From PALSA-660 sp036508875 (lineage in GTDB: Bacteria; Actinomycetota; Coriobacteriia; Anaerosomatales; PALSA-660): DNA of 64,000 nucleotides. Of the stretch, positions 8,884 to 17,994 are shown piece by piece (position 1 is the first letter of the stretch; each line of letters starts with the position of its first letter). The notes beneath the pieces were generated by a model. It made no database searches. It had not been told where the DNA came from and saw nothing but the letters and a program-made list of their open reading frames with translations. The position numbers were made by a program, and so were the translations under genes. The stretch lies in the NCBI GenBank assembly GCA_036508875.1, contig DATCGP010000034.1, positions 13,316 through 77,315 on the forward strand, given 5' to 3'.

Positions 8884-11142
8884 CTAGTAGCCTTCGTCAC
8901 GATCGTCGCTGCGCTCGAACGCCTTGATGGACTCGAGCTCTTCGACGTCGGCGAGCACCTCACGTGGCTTGCTGCCGTCCGGAGGCCCGACTATCCCCTT
9001 CCGCTCCAGGATGTCCATGATCCGACCGGCGCGCGCGTAGCCGACCTTCAGGCGCCGCTGGAGCAGCGAGGTGGATCCCATGCGCGAGGTCACGACGATG
9101 TCCGCGGCGTCCCAGGTCAGCGGGTCGTCGTCTCCCCCGTCATCCATGCCACCGCCGGTCATCGTCTTCGTGTGCAGGATCTCCTCGTGGTACTCCGGCT
9201 CCCCCTGCTTCTTGAGGAAGTCCACCACGCTGTTGATCTCGTCCTCGGCGACGTAGGCGCCCTGGACCCGCTTCGGCTTGGCCAGCTGAGGTGTGGACAG
9301 CAGCATGTCGCCGAGGCCGACCAGCTTCTCGGCACCCGACGTGTCGAGGATGACGCGCGAGTCGATGCCGGACGAGACGGCGAAGGCGATCCTGGTCGTG
9401 ATGTTCGTCTTGATGAGGCCCGTGATGATGTCGGTCGAGGGACGCTGCGTCGCGACGACCAGATGGATGCCTGCGGCGCGGGCAAGCTGCGCGAGCCGGA
9501 CGATCGAGTCCTCGACCTCGCGCGCGGCGACCATCATGAGGTCCGCGAGCTCGTCGATGACGATCATCAGGTACGGCATCGGCTCCAGGCCATCGGGCAG
9601 GGTGCCGGCGCGTGCCGCCTCGTTGTAGGCCGCGATGTTGCGCACTCCCGCCTTCTGGAGCCGGCGCAGGCGGACCTCCATCTCGGAGACGGCCCATGCC
9701 AGCGCGCTCGCGGCTTCCTTGGCCTCTGTGACGACCGGGACGTACAGGTGAGGGATCCCGTTGTACATGGACAGCTCGATGCGCTTCGGGTCGATGAGGA
9801 TGATGCGAACCTCGTCGGGGGTCGAGCGCATGATCACGGACATCAGCAGCGAGTTGATGCACACGGACTTGCCGGTGCCGGTGGATCCGGCGATGAGCAT
9901 GTGCGGCATCTTGGCCAGGTCGAGCACGATGCTGTCTCCCCCGACGTCCTTGCCGATGCCCAGCATGAGTGGGCTGGTGTCGGGGACGCTTCCCGAAGCG
10001 ATCACGTCGCCCAGGGTGACTATCGTACGGTGCTCGTTCGGCGCTTCTATGCCGATGAGCGACTTGCCCGGGATCGGAGCGAGCACGCGCACCGTGGGGG
10101 TCGCCAGCGCCAATGCGAGGTCGTCGGAGAGCGCCGTGACGCGGTTCACCTTGATGCCCTTGGCGATCTTGACCTCGAACAGGGTGACAGTCGGGCCCGC
10201 GATCCAGTCCTCAACCCTTGAGGCGATGTCGAACGTCGCCAGCGTGGACTCGATGACGGCGGCGGTGTTCTTGAGCTCCTTGTCCGACGCGCGCGATGCC
10301 GCGGCGTTGACCGGGCTGATGCGCAGCATGGAGAGCGCCGGCAACTCGAAGGTGGTGTCGCGACGCGGTACCTGCGCCCGCACGACCGGCGCGGTCTTGC
10401 GCTGAGCCTCCGGGTCGCGTCGCGGCCGTGCCGGGGGCTCGATCGCCATCTCGTCGTCGAGGTCCTGCATCGGCAGTGTCTTGGCGCCCGGGCCGAGCTG
10501 TCTGCGCGCCGCAGGGCGTGCGGGCTCCGCGTCCCGGCGGCTGAGCAGGTCCATCGACCTGTCCCACACGTCGGCGAGGCTCACACCTGTGGCCAGGACG
10601 ACTCCGACGAGGAAAGCGCCGACGAGGATGACGTACGAGATCGCGCTCGACAGCAGGACCGTCAGGCCCCAGGCGATGCCTCCGCCGATGTAGCCGCCAC
10701 CCGAAGGCGACAGGAAGTAGCTGGTCCACGTGACCGACTTCGCCGCGCCCTCGGACGGGAAGGCCACCGCGGCCGAGAACATCGAGATGACCGACAGGAA
10801 CACGATCGCGAGACCGGCCCCGATCGCCACCTCGCTCACGGGCCGGCGGTCGAACACGAGCGAGACCGCCCATACGAGCAGCAAGAGCGGTATCGCAGTG
10901 GCGCCGACGCCCACGGCGCGGAGGAGGACGAGCCGGATCATCTCAGGAACAGGCGCTGTGATGTCGAACCACACCGCGATCGCCACGGCGATGGCGAGTA
11001 CGACCAGAGCGATGCCGGCGATGTCGTGGGAGACGCCGGGGGCGTCGTTCGCCGGGTGCCTCCCCTGGCGGGAGCCCGGCTTGGAACCCGTCGACGCGGT
11101 GCGCCCCTTCGAGGCGCGCCCGGAAGTCACCTTGTTCGCCAC
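8884..11142 (-). CDS. ftsK: DNA translocase FtsK/SpoIIIE
   Basis: An ATP-driven DNA pump that clears chromosome termini through the closing septum. Several hydrophobic segments between about residues 43 and 190 anchor it in the membrane. A short basic/proline-rich linker follows, then the motor with Walker A GSTGTGKS near residue 422 and VIDELADLMM as Walker B, and a C-terminal winged helix (gamma domain, RAGRIMDILERKGIVGP). I prefer GTG 11142 as start because GGAGG lies nine bases upstream; the ATG at 11151 abuts that site. Length is 752 residues with a short linker. Confidence 0.94.
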   Translation of the reverse strand: MANKVTSGRASKGRTASTGSKPGSRQGRHPANDAPGVSHDIAGIALVVLAIAVAIAVWFDITAPVPEMIRLVLLRAVGVGATAIPLLLLVWAVSLVFDRRPVSEVAIGAGLAIVFLSVISMFSAAVAFPSEGAAKSVTWTSYFLSPSGGGYIGGGIAWGLTVLLSSAISYVILVGAFLVGVVLATGVSLADVWDRSMDLLSRRDAEPARPAARRQLGPGAKTLPMQDLDDEMAIEPPARPRRDPEAQRKTAPVVRAQVPRRDTTFELPALSMLRISPVNAAASRASDKELKNTAAVIESTLATFDIASRVEDWIAGPTVTLFEVKIAKGIKVNRVTALSDDLALALATPTVRVLAPIPGKSLIGIEAPNEHRTIVTLGDVIASGSVPDTSPLMLGIGKDVGGDSIVLDLAKMPHMLIAGSTGTGKSVCINSLLMSVIMRSTPDEVRIILIDPKRIELSMYNGIPHLYVPVVTEAKEAASALAWAVSEMEVRLRRLQKAGVRNIAAYNEAARAGTLPDGLEPMPYLMIVIDELADLMMVAAREVEDSIVRLAQLARAAGIHLVVATQRPSTDIITGLIKTNITTRIAFAVSSGIDSRVILDTSGAEKLVGLGDMLLSTPQLAKPKRVQGAYVAEDEINSVVDFLKKQGEPEYHEEILHTKTMTGGGMDDGGDDDPLTWDAADIVVTSRMGSTSLLQRRLKVGYARAGRIMDILERKGIVGPPDGSKPREVLADVEELESIKAFERSDDRDEGY

Positions 11143-11227
11143 GGCCCCCATCCTCCGTCGTGAGCTGAGATTCGCGATCTTGCGGGTCCCGCCGCACCGA
11201 CGTGGGCGCGGCGGCTACCCCTCAGGC

Positions 11228-11233
11228 AGTATA
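11228..11233 (-). promoter_or_regulatory. Candidate -10 element upstream of ftsK
   Basis: TATACT on the minus strand in the 121-base gap between uppP and ftsK, about 75 bases before ftsK. No convincing -35 is present at 16-18 bases. Confidence 0.35.
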
Positions 11234-11272
11234 GCCCGACGCCGCTGTCTCCCGCGCGGCCTGCCGGAGCCG

Positions 11273-12100
11273 TCAGCCCCTGATGAAGAAGAGCGCGATG
11301 ACCCCGATGCCCAGGGCGATCCGGTACCACATGAACACCGAGAATGAGTGCTTCCTCACGTAGCCGAGCATCCAGCGCATGAGCAGTGCGGAAGACACGA
11401 AGGCCGCGAGGAAGCCGATCACGAACTCTCCGGAGAGCAGCAGGTGCAGCGGAACCTTCCGCAGGCCCCAGACCGCCGCCCCGGCGATGATCGGAAGCGC
11501 AGCCATGAAGGAGTACTTCGCCACGGCCTCGCGCGACAGCCCCGTGGCGCGTCCAGCGGTCATCGTGGCGCCCGAACGCGAGACGCCGGGAATCAAGGCC
11601 ACGGCCTGCGAGAGCCCGATGAGCAGGGCACGCAACCAGTTCATCTTCTCGAGCGGCTGCTTTCGTTCGGTGTGGCGGTCGACCGCCCAGAGCAGCACGC
11701 CGAAGGCGATAAGCGTGACACCCATCATCAGGGGTGCCCACGTGTTGACCCCGGGGTCGGCGAACGCCTCGATCTGGCTGTCGAACAGCACCCCCATGAT
11801 CGCGCCGGGGACGGATGTCAGCAGCAGGAATCCCACGAAGAGCAACGCCGGACGCTCGCGGCGCACCGCTCCTTGGACGAGCGAGCGCCAGTCGACCCAC
11901 AGCGCGATGAGGATCGCGACGGCGCTGCCCGCGTGAAGGGCGATGTCGAAGGCCGCGGCCATGTCCGTGTTGGCCAGGAACGGCAGGTTCTGCACTCCGA
12001 ACGCCCAGGGCACGAGCTTGAGGTGTGCGGTGGATGAGATCGGGAGGAACTCCGCCACGCCCTGCACCAGGCCGAGGATCGCTGCCCAGAGAAAGCTCAC
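11273..12100 (-). CDS. uppP: Undecaprenyl-diphosphatase (BacA/UppP)
   Basis: A 275-residue polytopic membrane enzyme that recycles undecaprenyl diphosphate to the monophosphate carrier for wall polymers and is linked to bacitracin resistance. The two family signatures are present: QGVAEFLPISSTAHL near the N-terminus and PGVSRSGATM in the second half, which together form the active site. Seven or eight hydrophobic helices are evident. The start is a GTG at 12100, one base after the RNase J stop, so the two genes are likely co-transcribed. Confidence 0.95.
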   Translation of the reverse strand: MSFLWAAILGLVQGVAEFLPISSTAHLKLVPWAFGVQNLPFLANTDMAAAFDIALHAGSAVAILIALWVDWRSLVQGAVRRERPALLFVGFLLLTSVPGAIMGVLFDSQIEAFADPGVNTWAPLMMGVTLIAFGVLLWAVDRHTERKQPLEKMNWLRALLIGLSQAVALIPGVSRSGATMTAGRATGLSREAVAKYSFMAALPIIAGAAVWGLRKVPLHLLLSGEFVIGFLAAFVSSALLMRWMLGYVRKHSFSVFMWYRIALGIGVIALFFIRG

Positions 12101-12101
12101 C

Positions 12102-13772
12102 CTAGACCTCCATGATGACGGGGATGATCATCGGCCGCCTGCGGAGCGTCTCCCAGACGAACTGCGACAGTGCGTCGCGGATCGCGCGCTGGATGATGCC
12201 GCGGTCGGTGGCGCCTTCCTTCTGCATGCGGGCGAGCGCCTTCGTGACCCTGGCGCGCGCCTGGTCGAGTATCTCGGCGGAATCGGCGATCGGAAGGCCG
12301 CGGATGATCAGCTCCGGCTCTCCCACGACCTGTCGGGTCCGCGCGTCGATCGCCACGACGATCGTCGCGATGCCGTCCGAGGACAGTTTCTGGCGATCGC
12401 GGATCACGATGTCGCCGACGTCACCGACACGCAGGCCGTCGACGTAGACGACCCCGGCCTCGGGGATGCGCTCCGAGATCCGGGCGCCCTTCTCGGAGAT
12501 CTCGAGGCAGTCGCCGTTGTCCATCACGAAGATGTCCTTCTCGGCGATGCCCACCGACCGCGCTATGTTCCGATGTGCATACAGGTGACGGGTCTCCCCG
12601 TGGATCGGCATGAAGAACTGCGGCTGCGTCAGAGCAAGCATGAGCTTGAGCTCCTCAGCGGCGGCGTGACCGGAGACGTGCACGTCCGCGACGCTCTTGT
12701 CGAAGACCTCCGCGCCGGCCTTGTAGAGGCGGTTGACGACCCGTGAGACCGCCTTCTCGTTGCCGGGGACAGGCGAGGCCGAGATGACGACGGTATCGCC
12801 GGGCTGGATCGTGACCGCACGATGGTCGCCGTTCGCCATCCGTGCGAGCGCGGACAGGGGCTCACCCTGGCTGCCGGTGGAGAGGATGACGATCTTCTCG
12901 GGCGGGATGTCGGCGGCCTCGTAGGCGTCGACGATGTTCTCCGGATCGATGTGCAGGTATCCGAGCTCGCGTGCGATGCCCGTGTTCTTGATCATGCTGC
13001 GGCCCGTGACGACCACCTTGCGCCCGCACGCCACAGCGGCGTCGCAGACCTGCTGGAGGCGGTGTATGTGGCTGGAGAAGGACGCGACGATGACACGTTG
13101 CGGGGCGTTCTCGATGATCTCGTGCAGCGCCCTGCCGACCTCGCGTTCCGGTCGAGTGAAGCCCCTGTTCGCGGCTCCGGTCGAGTCGCTCATGAGAAGG
13201 ACGATGCCGTCCTTGCCCGCTTTGGTCAGCGCGGCGTAGTCGGTGAGCTTCCCGTCGATGGGCGTCTGATCGAACTTGAAGTCGCCGGTGTGCAGGACAG
13301 TGCCGACCGGCGTGCGGATCAGCAGCGCTACCGAGTCCGGGATCGAGTGATTCGTCTGGACGAAGTCGAACCCGAAGATCCCGAGCGTGACGTGCATGCC
13401 CGGCTTGATCACGCGCAGCTTCGGCTTGACGATGTTGTGCTCGGCGAGCTTGCCTTCGATGAGGCCGCAGGTCAGCCGGGTACCGAGCACCGGCACGGCG
13501 ACCCCCAGGTCCTTGAGCAGGTACGGCAGCGCACCAGTGTGGTCCTCGTGACCGTGGGTGATGACTATGCCGCGCAGCTTGTTCGCGCGCTTCAATACGT
13601 AGGAGTAGTCGGGCAGGACGAGGTCGACCCCAGGGAGCTCAACGTCGGGGAACATGAGGCCGGCGTCGACGATGACCATGTCATCGCCGTACTCGAATAC
13701 CGTCATGTTCTTGCCGATGCCGTCGAGCCCGCCGAGCGGGATCACCCGCAGGACGTGCTTGCGCGCTGTCAT
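12102..13772 (-). CDS. rnj: Ribonuclease J
   Basis: A 556-residue metallo-beta-lactamase/beta-CASP RNase with 5'-3' exonuclease and endonuclease activity. The zinc motif HGHEDH is at residues 73-78; later motifs include HTGDFKFDQTP, SSHIHR and the beta-CASP segment with HVSGHA, and a C-terminal domain is present. I chose ATG 13772 because the conserved sequence TARKHVLRVIPLGG begins there; the frame stays open 13 codons further without family similarity. With RNase Y and PNPase also in this window, the organism has the Gram-positive type of RNA-decay machinery. Confidence 0.95.
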   Translation of the reverse strand: MTARKHVLRVIPLGGLDGIGKNMTVFEYGDDMVIVDAGLMFPDVELPGVDLVLPDYSYVLKRANKLRGIVITHGHEDHTGALPYLLKDLGVAVPVLGTRLTCGLIEGKLAEHNIVKPKLRVIKPGMHVTLGIFGFDFVQTNHSIPDSVALLIRTPVGTVLHTGDFKFDQTPIDGKLTDYAALTKAGKDGIVLLMSDSTGAANRGFTRPEREVGRALHEIIENAPQRVIVASFSSHIHRLQQVCDAAVACGRKVVVTGRSMIKNTGIARELGYLHIDPENIVDAYEAADIPPEKIVILSTGSQGEPLSALARMANGDHRAVTIQPGDTVVISASPVPGNEKAVSRVVNRLYKAGAEVFDKSVADVHVSGHAAAEELKLMLALTQPQFFMPIHGETRHLYAHRNIARSVGIAEKDIFVMDNGDCLEISEKGARISERIPEAGVVYVDGLRVGDVGDIVIRDRQKLSSDGIATIVVAIDARTRQVVGEPELIIRGLPIADSAEILDQARARVTKALARMQKEGATDRGIIQRAIRDALSQFVWETLRRRPMIIPVIMEV

Positions 13773-13877
13773 ATGTGTGCTTCTCTCGTGCGACCTTCGC
13801 GAGAAGGCCACTTCGTGTCGATGCCGCGTGCCCCCGGGTCTCCCCGAAGGGGTACGCGACTACTGTGGGTCAGTGTT

Positions 13878-14768
13878 CTATGCGAGGCCGATGTGGGACA
13901 GGACGCGCCCCAGTTCGGCCGACTGCTCCGGTGTGGGTGGTACGAGCGGCAGCCGGCAGGTCCCCACGGGGAAGCCGGTCTGCGCGAGCGCGTCCTTGAC
14001 CATGATCGGGTTGGCGGTCATGAACAGCGTCTTGAAGAGCGGAAGAAGCCTGAGATGTGTGGCCAGAGCGGCTGTGTGCTCCCCCGCTGCCTGCGAGTAG
14101 ACCATCTGCCGCATCTGCGGCCCTGCGACATGGCTCGCGACCGATATGACTCCGGTCGCGCCGACGCCCATCATCGGCAGGGTGTCCTCGTCATTTCCCG
14201 ACAGTACCTCGAAGCCCTCGGGCGCGCCCTCGACGATCCGGGCGATCTGGCCCAGGTCACCCGAGGCCTCCTTCACGGCGACGATGTTCGGGCAGTCATG
14301 GGCCAGACGCAGCGTGGTCTCCGCGGTCATGTTGACCACGCATCGGCCCGGGATGTTGTAGAGGATGACCGGGACGTCCACCGACTCCGCGATCGCGCGG
14401 AAGTGCCGATACAGGCCTTCCTGCGGAGGCTTGTTGTAATACGGGACGACCGCCATGATCGCGTCGACGCCCAGCCCCGTGACGCGCTGCGCGAACTCGA
14501 CCGAGTCGGCCGTGCAGTTGTCGCCGGCGTTCGCGATGACGGGAGCCTTGCCGCCGACCGCGTCGATCACCGCACGGAACAGCTCGAGCTTCTGGTCGTA
14601 GAAGACCGTCGGAGATTCGCCGGTGGTGCCACATACGACCAAGGCTTGGCTCCCCTGTTCAAGCAAGCGGTGCGCCAGCAGCCCCGCCCGAGGCAGGTCG
14701 AGTTCCAGATCCTGGGTGAACGGCGTCACCATCGCCGTGATGAGGCGGCCGAAGCGGGGCGAGGCCAT
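13878..14768 (-). CDS. dapA: 4-hydroxy-tetrahydrodipicolinate synthase
   Basis: A 296-residue aldolase that condenses pyruvate with aspartate semialdehyde, the first committed step to diaminopimelate and lysine. Key residues are visible: CGTTGES (residues 46-52), Y110/Y111 in PYYNKP, Y138 in LYNIPGR, and the Schiff-base lysine K166 (AVKEASGD). The ATG at 14768 has AAGGAG nine bases upstream; the longer open frame above it is not part of the protein. It is grouped with dapB and lysC, and RNase J follows, as in many actinobacteria. Confidence 0.96.
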   Translation of the reverse strand: MASPRFGRLITAMVTPFTQDLELDLPRAGLLAHRLLEQGSQALVVCGTTGESPTVFYDQKLELFRAVIDAVGGKAPVIANAGDNCTADSVEFAQRVTGLGVDAIMAVVPYYNKPPQEGLYRHFRAIAESVDVPVILYNIPGRCVVNMTAETTLRLAHDCPNIVAVKEASGDLGQIARIVEGAPEGFEVLSGNDEDTLPMMGVGATGVISVASHVAGPQMRQMVYSQAAGEHTAALATHLRLLPLFKTLFMTANPIMVKDALAQTGFPVGTCRLPLVPPTPEQSAELGRVLSHIGLA

Positions 14769-14953
14769 GATCTTCAACTCCTTGGCGTGACAGGCGGGCC
14801 GGCGGGGTCCCTTCGAGCGGCCTTGCGGCCCTCGCGGCCGGATGCCCGGCGCAGCGTTGTGCTTCATTGTGCCACAGGGAAGCAGGAACCGCCGATGTGC
14901 GAGGCGCAGCGTCACACGACTGTCATGCGTGCGATCCCGGCTTTGAGTCGCTC

Positions 14954-15904
14954 TCAGCGACCGATGACGAGCGGGCGGGCCTGCAGCATCCAGGCGACTC
15001 CATCGGCAAGTGCGAACTCGACGACCGCCGGGCCGTCCACGAGTGGTTCTGCCCTCAGGGCGAGAGTGGCGGTGGCGCATGTCTCGGCCTCGGTCATGCT
15101 CGGTGAGTGCACGAGCTCCGGGACCACCATGCGCTGCACCACGGCGCCCTCATCGTCGATCGTGAGGCGGACGTGCTTCGGGTGCAGCTCCGAGGAGGTC
15201 AACCGCAACCGGTCGCGCGAGAGCGTGAACCGGTCGGGCGGCACGGTGCCCGCGACGATCGCCTCGCCGAGTCCGAAGCAGCTGTCGATGACGATCCTCG
15301 ACGGGTCGCCGGTCTGGGGGTCGGCGGTGAAGACGACGCCCGAAGCGGAGGCCGGCACGAGGTGCTGCACGACAACAGCGACGTTGACCTCCGTCTCCGA
15401 GAGCTGGGTATGCAACCGATGGGCCCAGACCGCGTTGCCCCAGAGAGAGGCCCAGCAGTGCTTGACCGATCTGAGCATCGCGTCCGGACCAGCCGCGAAG
15501 TAGGTACCATGTCGGCCCACCAGCGGCCCCGACGGCATGTCGGCCTCGGTGACGGAGGATCGGACCGAGACGCTGGAGCTGCCGAGCGCAGCGAAGCTCG
15601 CCAGGACCTCCTTCTCCATCTCGGGGTCGAGAGGCGTGTGCGTGATCGCGGCGCGGATCCTCTGCAGGATCGGGCTCAGCGCGAGGTCGGGAGCATCGGA
15701 CGGGACCTGCCGGAGTATCGCTCTGAGCGAGTCGACGCCGGAACGGGCCGCGTGCTCCCTGTAGACGCTTGCGACGATACAGAAGCCGGCGGGCACCGGC
15801 AGGCCGGCGCGATCGAGCAGTGAGAGCGACCGGGCCTTCGTGCCTACAACCATCGGGTCCTGCGCGTCATGGATGGGGATGACCATCCCGGTGCGTTCGC
15901 TCAT
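14954..15904 (-). CDS. Orphan PEP synthase/PPDK-type ATP-binding domain protein
   Basis: A 316-residue protein that corresponds only to the N-terminal ATP-grasp domain of phosphoenolpyruvate synthase and pyruvate phosphate dikinase. Visible are GTKARSLSLLDRAGLPVPAG at the start, SVRSSVTEAD near residue 114, VVFTADPQTGDP, the FGLGEAIVAG loop, and the closing WMLQARPLVI. The phosphohistidine swivelling domain and the PEP-utilising barrel are absent, so the usual pyruvate-to-PEP reaction is impossible for this chain alone. It lies between lysC and dapA on the same strand, 45 bases after lysC. Function unknown. Confidence 0.75.
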   Translation of the reverse strand: MSERTGMVIPIHDAQDPMVVGTKARSLSLLDRAGLPVPAGFCIVASVYREHAARSGVDSLRAILRQVPSDAPDLALSPILQRIRAAITHTPLDPEMEKEVLASFAALGSSSVSVRSSVTEADMPSGPLVGRHGTYFAAGPDAMLRSVKHCWASLWGNAVWAHRLHTQLSETEVNVAVVVQHLVPASASGVVFTADPQTGDPSRIVIDSCFGLGEAIVAGTVPPDRFTLSRDRLRLTSSELHPKHVRLTIDDEGAVVQRMVVPELVHSPSMTEAETCATATLALRAEPLVDGPAVVEFALADGVAWMLQARPLVIGR

Positions 15905-15949
15905 GCCCCGCGACCCCTCTCGCCTGTCGGCTTCTGCGTGGTGCGATTC

Positions 15950-17182
15950 CTACTCTACTCCGAGTCCGAACGCCTTGTGCAGGGCGTCGACGGCCGTCGT
16001 CGCCTGCGCGTCGCCGACGAGCACAGAGATGGTGTAGTGGGAGTCCGCCGACTGCAGGATCTCGATGCCGACGGCGGACAGCGCCTCGGCGATCCGTGCC
16101 ATGACGCCGGGGACGCCGTGCATGCCCGCGCCCACGAGCGTGACCTTCGCCAGGCCGTCTTGTCTGGTGGATCGCAGGCGCAGCAGGCCGAGGAGGGCCG
16201 CCGCCTCGTCCGCCGAGGCGGACTCAACAGAGAAAGCGAGCCTTCCATCGACCGGCGTGAACATGTCGAGGGACACGCCCTCGTCGGCCATTCGGCGGAA
16301 GATGGCGGTCACGGCCGCTCCGCGCTCCGGGGCGTCCGGGAGGGTGACGACGAAACGCGTGACCCCTTCGGCGCGGCTCACCGCTGTCGCAACACGGCGG
16401 GCGACGCCGACAAACGTCTCGGCGCTGGCGACGAGCGTGCCCCGCGACGACCCGTCGGTGTTGAGGACGCGTACCGGGACACCCGCGGTCATCGCGATCT
16501 CGGCGGCCGGGGCGTGCATGACCTTGGCCCCTGCACGCGCCATCTGGAAGAGTTCCTCATACTGCAGCGAGTCCAGCACGCGGACCCCGTCGCAGGTGCG
16601 GGGATCCGCGGACATGACGCCGTCGACGTCGGTATGGATCTCGACCGCGTCCGCGCCGAGGGCCGCGCCGATCGCGCATGCGGTGGTGTCGGAGCCGCCT
16701 CGGCCCAGGGTCGTGGTCTCGCCGGCCGGCGAGACGCCCTGGAAGCCGGTGACGACCGGGACGAGGCCGCGCGCGAGTGCGTCCGTGAGGGGGACGGGGT
16801 CGATGGCCAGCACTGCGGCGTCGCCGAACTCCCCGTCCGTCAGCACGCCGGCGCCGCGACCTGTCAGCGCATAGGCTGCGACGCCCGTCGCGCGGAGCTC
16901 GTGGGCGAGCACGACCGCTGAGATCACCTCGCCGCACGACGAGAGCAGATCGGCCTCCCGCCGATCGGGCGCCACAGCGCCGAGCAATCCGAGCAAAGTG
17001 TCCGTGGCGTAGGGCTCCCCCGCCCGGCCCATCGCGGAGACGACCACGATCACGTCGGCGCCGCCTTCCACGCGACCGCGCACGCGCGCGCAGACGTGCG
17101 CGCGCGAGTCCGGCGTCGCGACAGAGGTGCCGCCGAACTTCTGAACGATCAGCGGACGGCGCGACGTGTCACCATCGCTCAC
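15950..17182 (-). CDS. lysC: Aspartate kinase
   Basis: A 410-residue aspartokinase that phosphorylates aspartate for the lysine, diaminopimelate, threonine and methionine pathways. The kinase domain carries KFGGTSV (residues 15-21) and GRGGSDTTA; two ACT domains follow (roughly 265-335 and 345-405), so feedback by an amino acid is likely, though which one cannot be read here. The GTG start at 17182 overlaps the dapB stop as GTGA, which implies coupled expression. Confidence 0.95.
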   Translation of the reverse strand: MSDGDTSRRPLIVQKFGGTSVATPDSRAHVCARVRGRVEGGADVIVVVSAMGRAGEPYATDTLLGLLGAVAPDRREADLLSSCGEVISAVVLAHELRATGVAAYALTGRGAGVLTDGEFGDAAVLAIDPVPLTDALARGLVPVVTGFQGVSPAGETTTLGRGGSDTTACAIGAALGADAVEIHTDVDGVMSADPRTCDGVRVLDSLQYEELFQMARAGAKVMHAPAAEIAMTAGVPVRVLNTDGSSRGTLVASAETFVGVARRVATAVSRAEGVTRFVVTLPDAPERGAAVTAIFRRMADEGVSLDMFTPVDGRLAFSVESASADEAAALLGLLRLRSTRQDGLAKVTLVGAGMHGVPGVMARIAEALSAVGIEILQSADSHYTISVLVGDAQATTAVDALHKAFGLGVE

Positions 17183-17964
17183 GCGTCCATCAGCTCCTCG
17201 AGCCCTACGACGAGCCCGCTTCGCACGACGACGCCCCGTATGGCCATCACGACGCCGGGCATGAACGACGTCCGGTCGATCGAATCGTGCCGGATGGTCA
17301 GCGTCTGGCCCTGGCCGCCGAACAGCACCTCCTGGTGCGCGACCAGCCCGGGAAGGCGCACCGAGTGGACCGGGATGCCGGCCACCTCAGCGCCGCGCGC
17401 ACCCTCGAACACCTCGGTCTCGCGTCCAGGCGCGTCGGGGGCTTCACGGCGGGCGGCTGCGATTCGCGCCGCGGTATGGATCGCGGTCCCGGACGGAGCG
17501 TCGAGCTTGCGATCGTGGTGCAGCTCGATGATCTCGACGTGGGGCATGTAGCGCGCGGCTGTCTCGGCGAAGCGCATCATCAGCATGGCGCCGATCGCGA
17601 AGTTGGGAGCCACGAAGAGGCACACACCTTCCGGCGCGTCCTCTGCGATCCCCGCCCAGCCTTCGGCCCCGACGCCGGTCGTGCCCACCACGCAATGGAC
17701 GCCTGCGTCGAGTGCGGCGCGGACGTTGCTCTCCACGACTGTCGGGACGGTGAAGTCGACCAGGACGCGCTGACCGGAGCCGGCGAGCGCCTCGTGCAGG
17801 TCGGCGGTGACGTTGATCGTCCCGCCGGCGCCGTCATCGAGCAATGTCCCTGCTGCGCCGGGATCGACCGCCGCGGCCACGCGCATGCCTTCCGCCGCGG
17901 TCACGGCGCGGACGACCTCCCGACCCATCCTGCCTGCCGCGCCGGTGACGATGACGTCGATCAT
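17179..17964 (-). CDS. dapB: 4-hydroxy-tetrahydrodipicolinate reductase
   Basis: A 261-residue NAD(P)H-dependent reductase that acts directly after DapA in diaminopimelate synthesis. The Rossmann loop VTGAAGRMG (residues 6-14) and the catalytic segment ELHHDRKLDAPSGTA are intact. I chose ATG 17964 because AAGGAG lies eight bases before it; a GTG three codons earlier would sit on top of that ribosome site. The stop overlaps lysC by four bases. The M16 peptidase lies 30 bases upstream. Confidence 0.95.
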   Translation of the reverse strand: MIDVIVTGAAGRMGREVVRAVTAAEGMRVAAAVDPGAAGTLLDDGAGGTINVTADLHEALAGSGQRVLVDFTVPTVVESNVRAALDAGVHCVVGTTGVGAEGWAGIAEDAPEGVCLFVAPNFAIGAMLMMRFAETAARYMPHVEIIELHHDRKLDAPSGTAIHTAARIAAARREAPDAPGRETEVFEGARGAEVAGIPVHSVRLPGLVAHQEVLFGGQGQTLTIRHDSIDRTSFMPGVVMAIRGVVVRSGLVVGLEELMDA

Positions 17965-17994
17965 CTGGCTCACTCCTTCGATCGGAAGGTCAGG

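Noticed and set aside
14769..14953. A lysine riboswitch or other leader before dapA
   Set aside because: The 185-base gap is too short for the multi-helix lysine aptamer and shows only simple GC-rich inverted repeats.
12822..15503. An 893-codon plus-strand open frame
   Set aside because: It spans the antisense of rnj, dapA and the ATP-binding-domain gene, and its composition is that of reversed coding sequence. No ribosome site or domain is visible.
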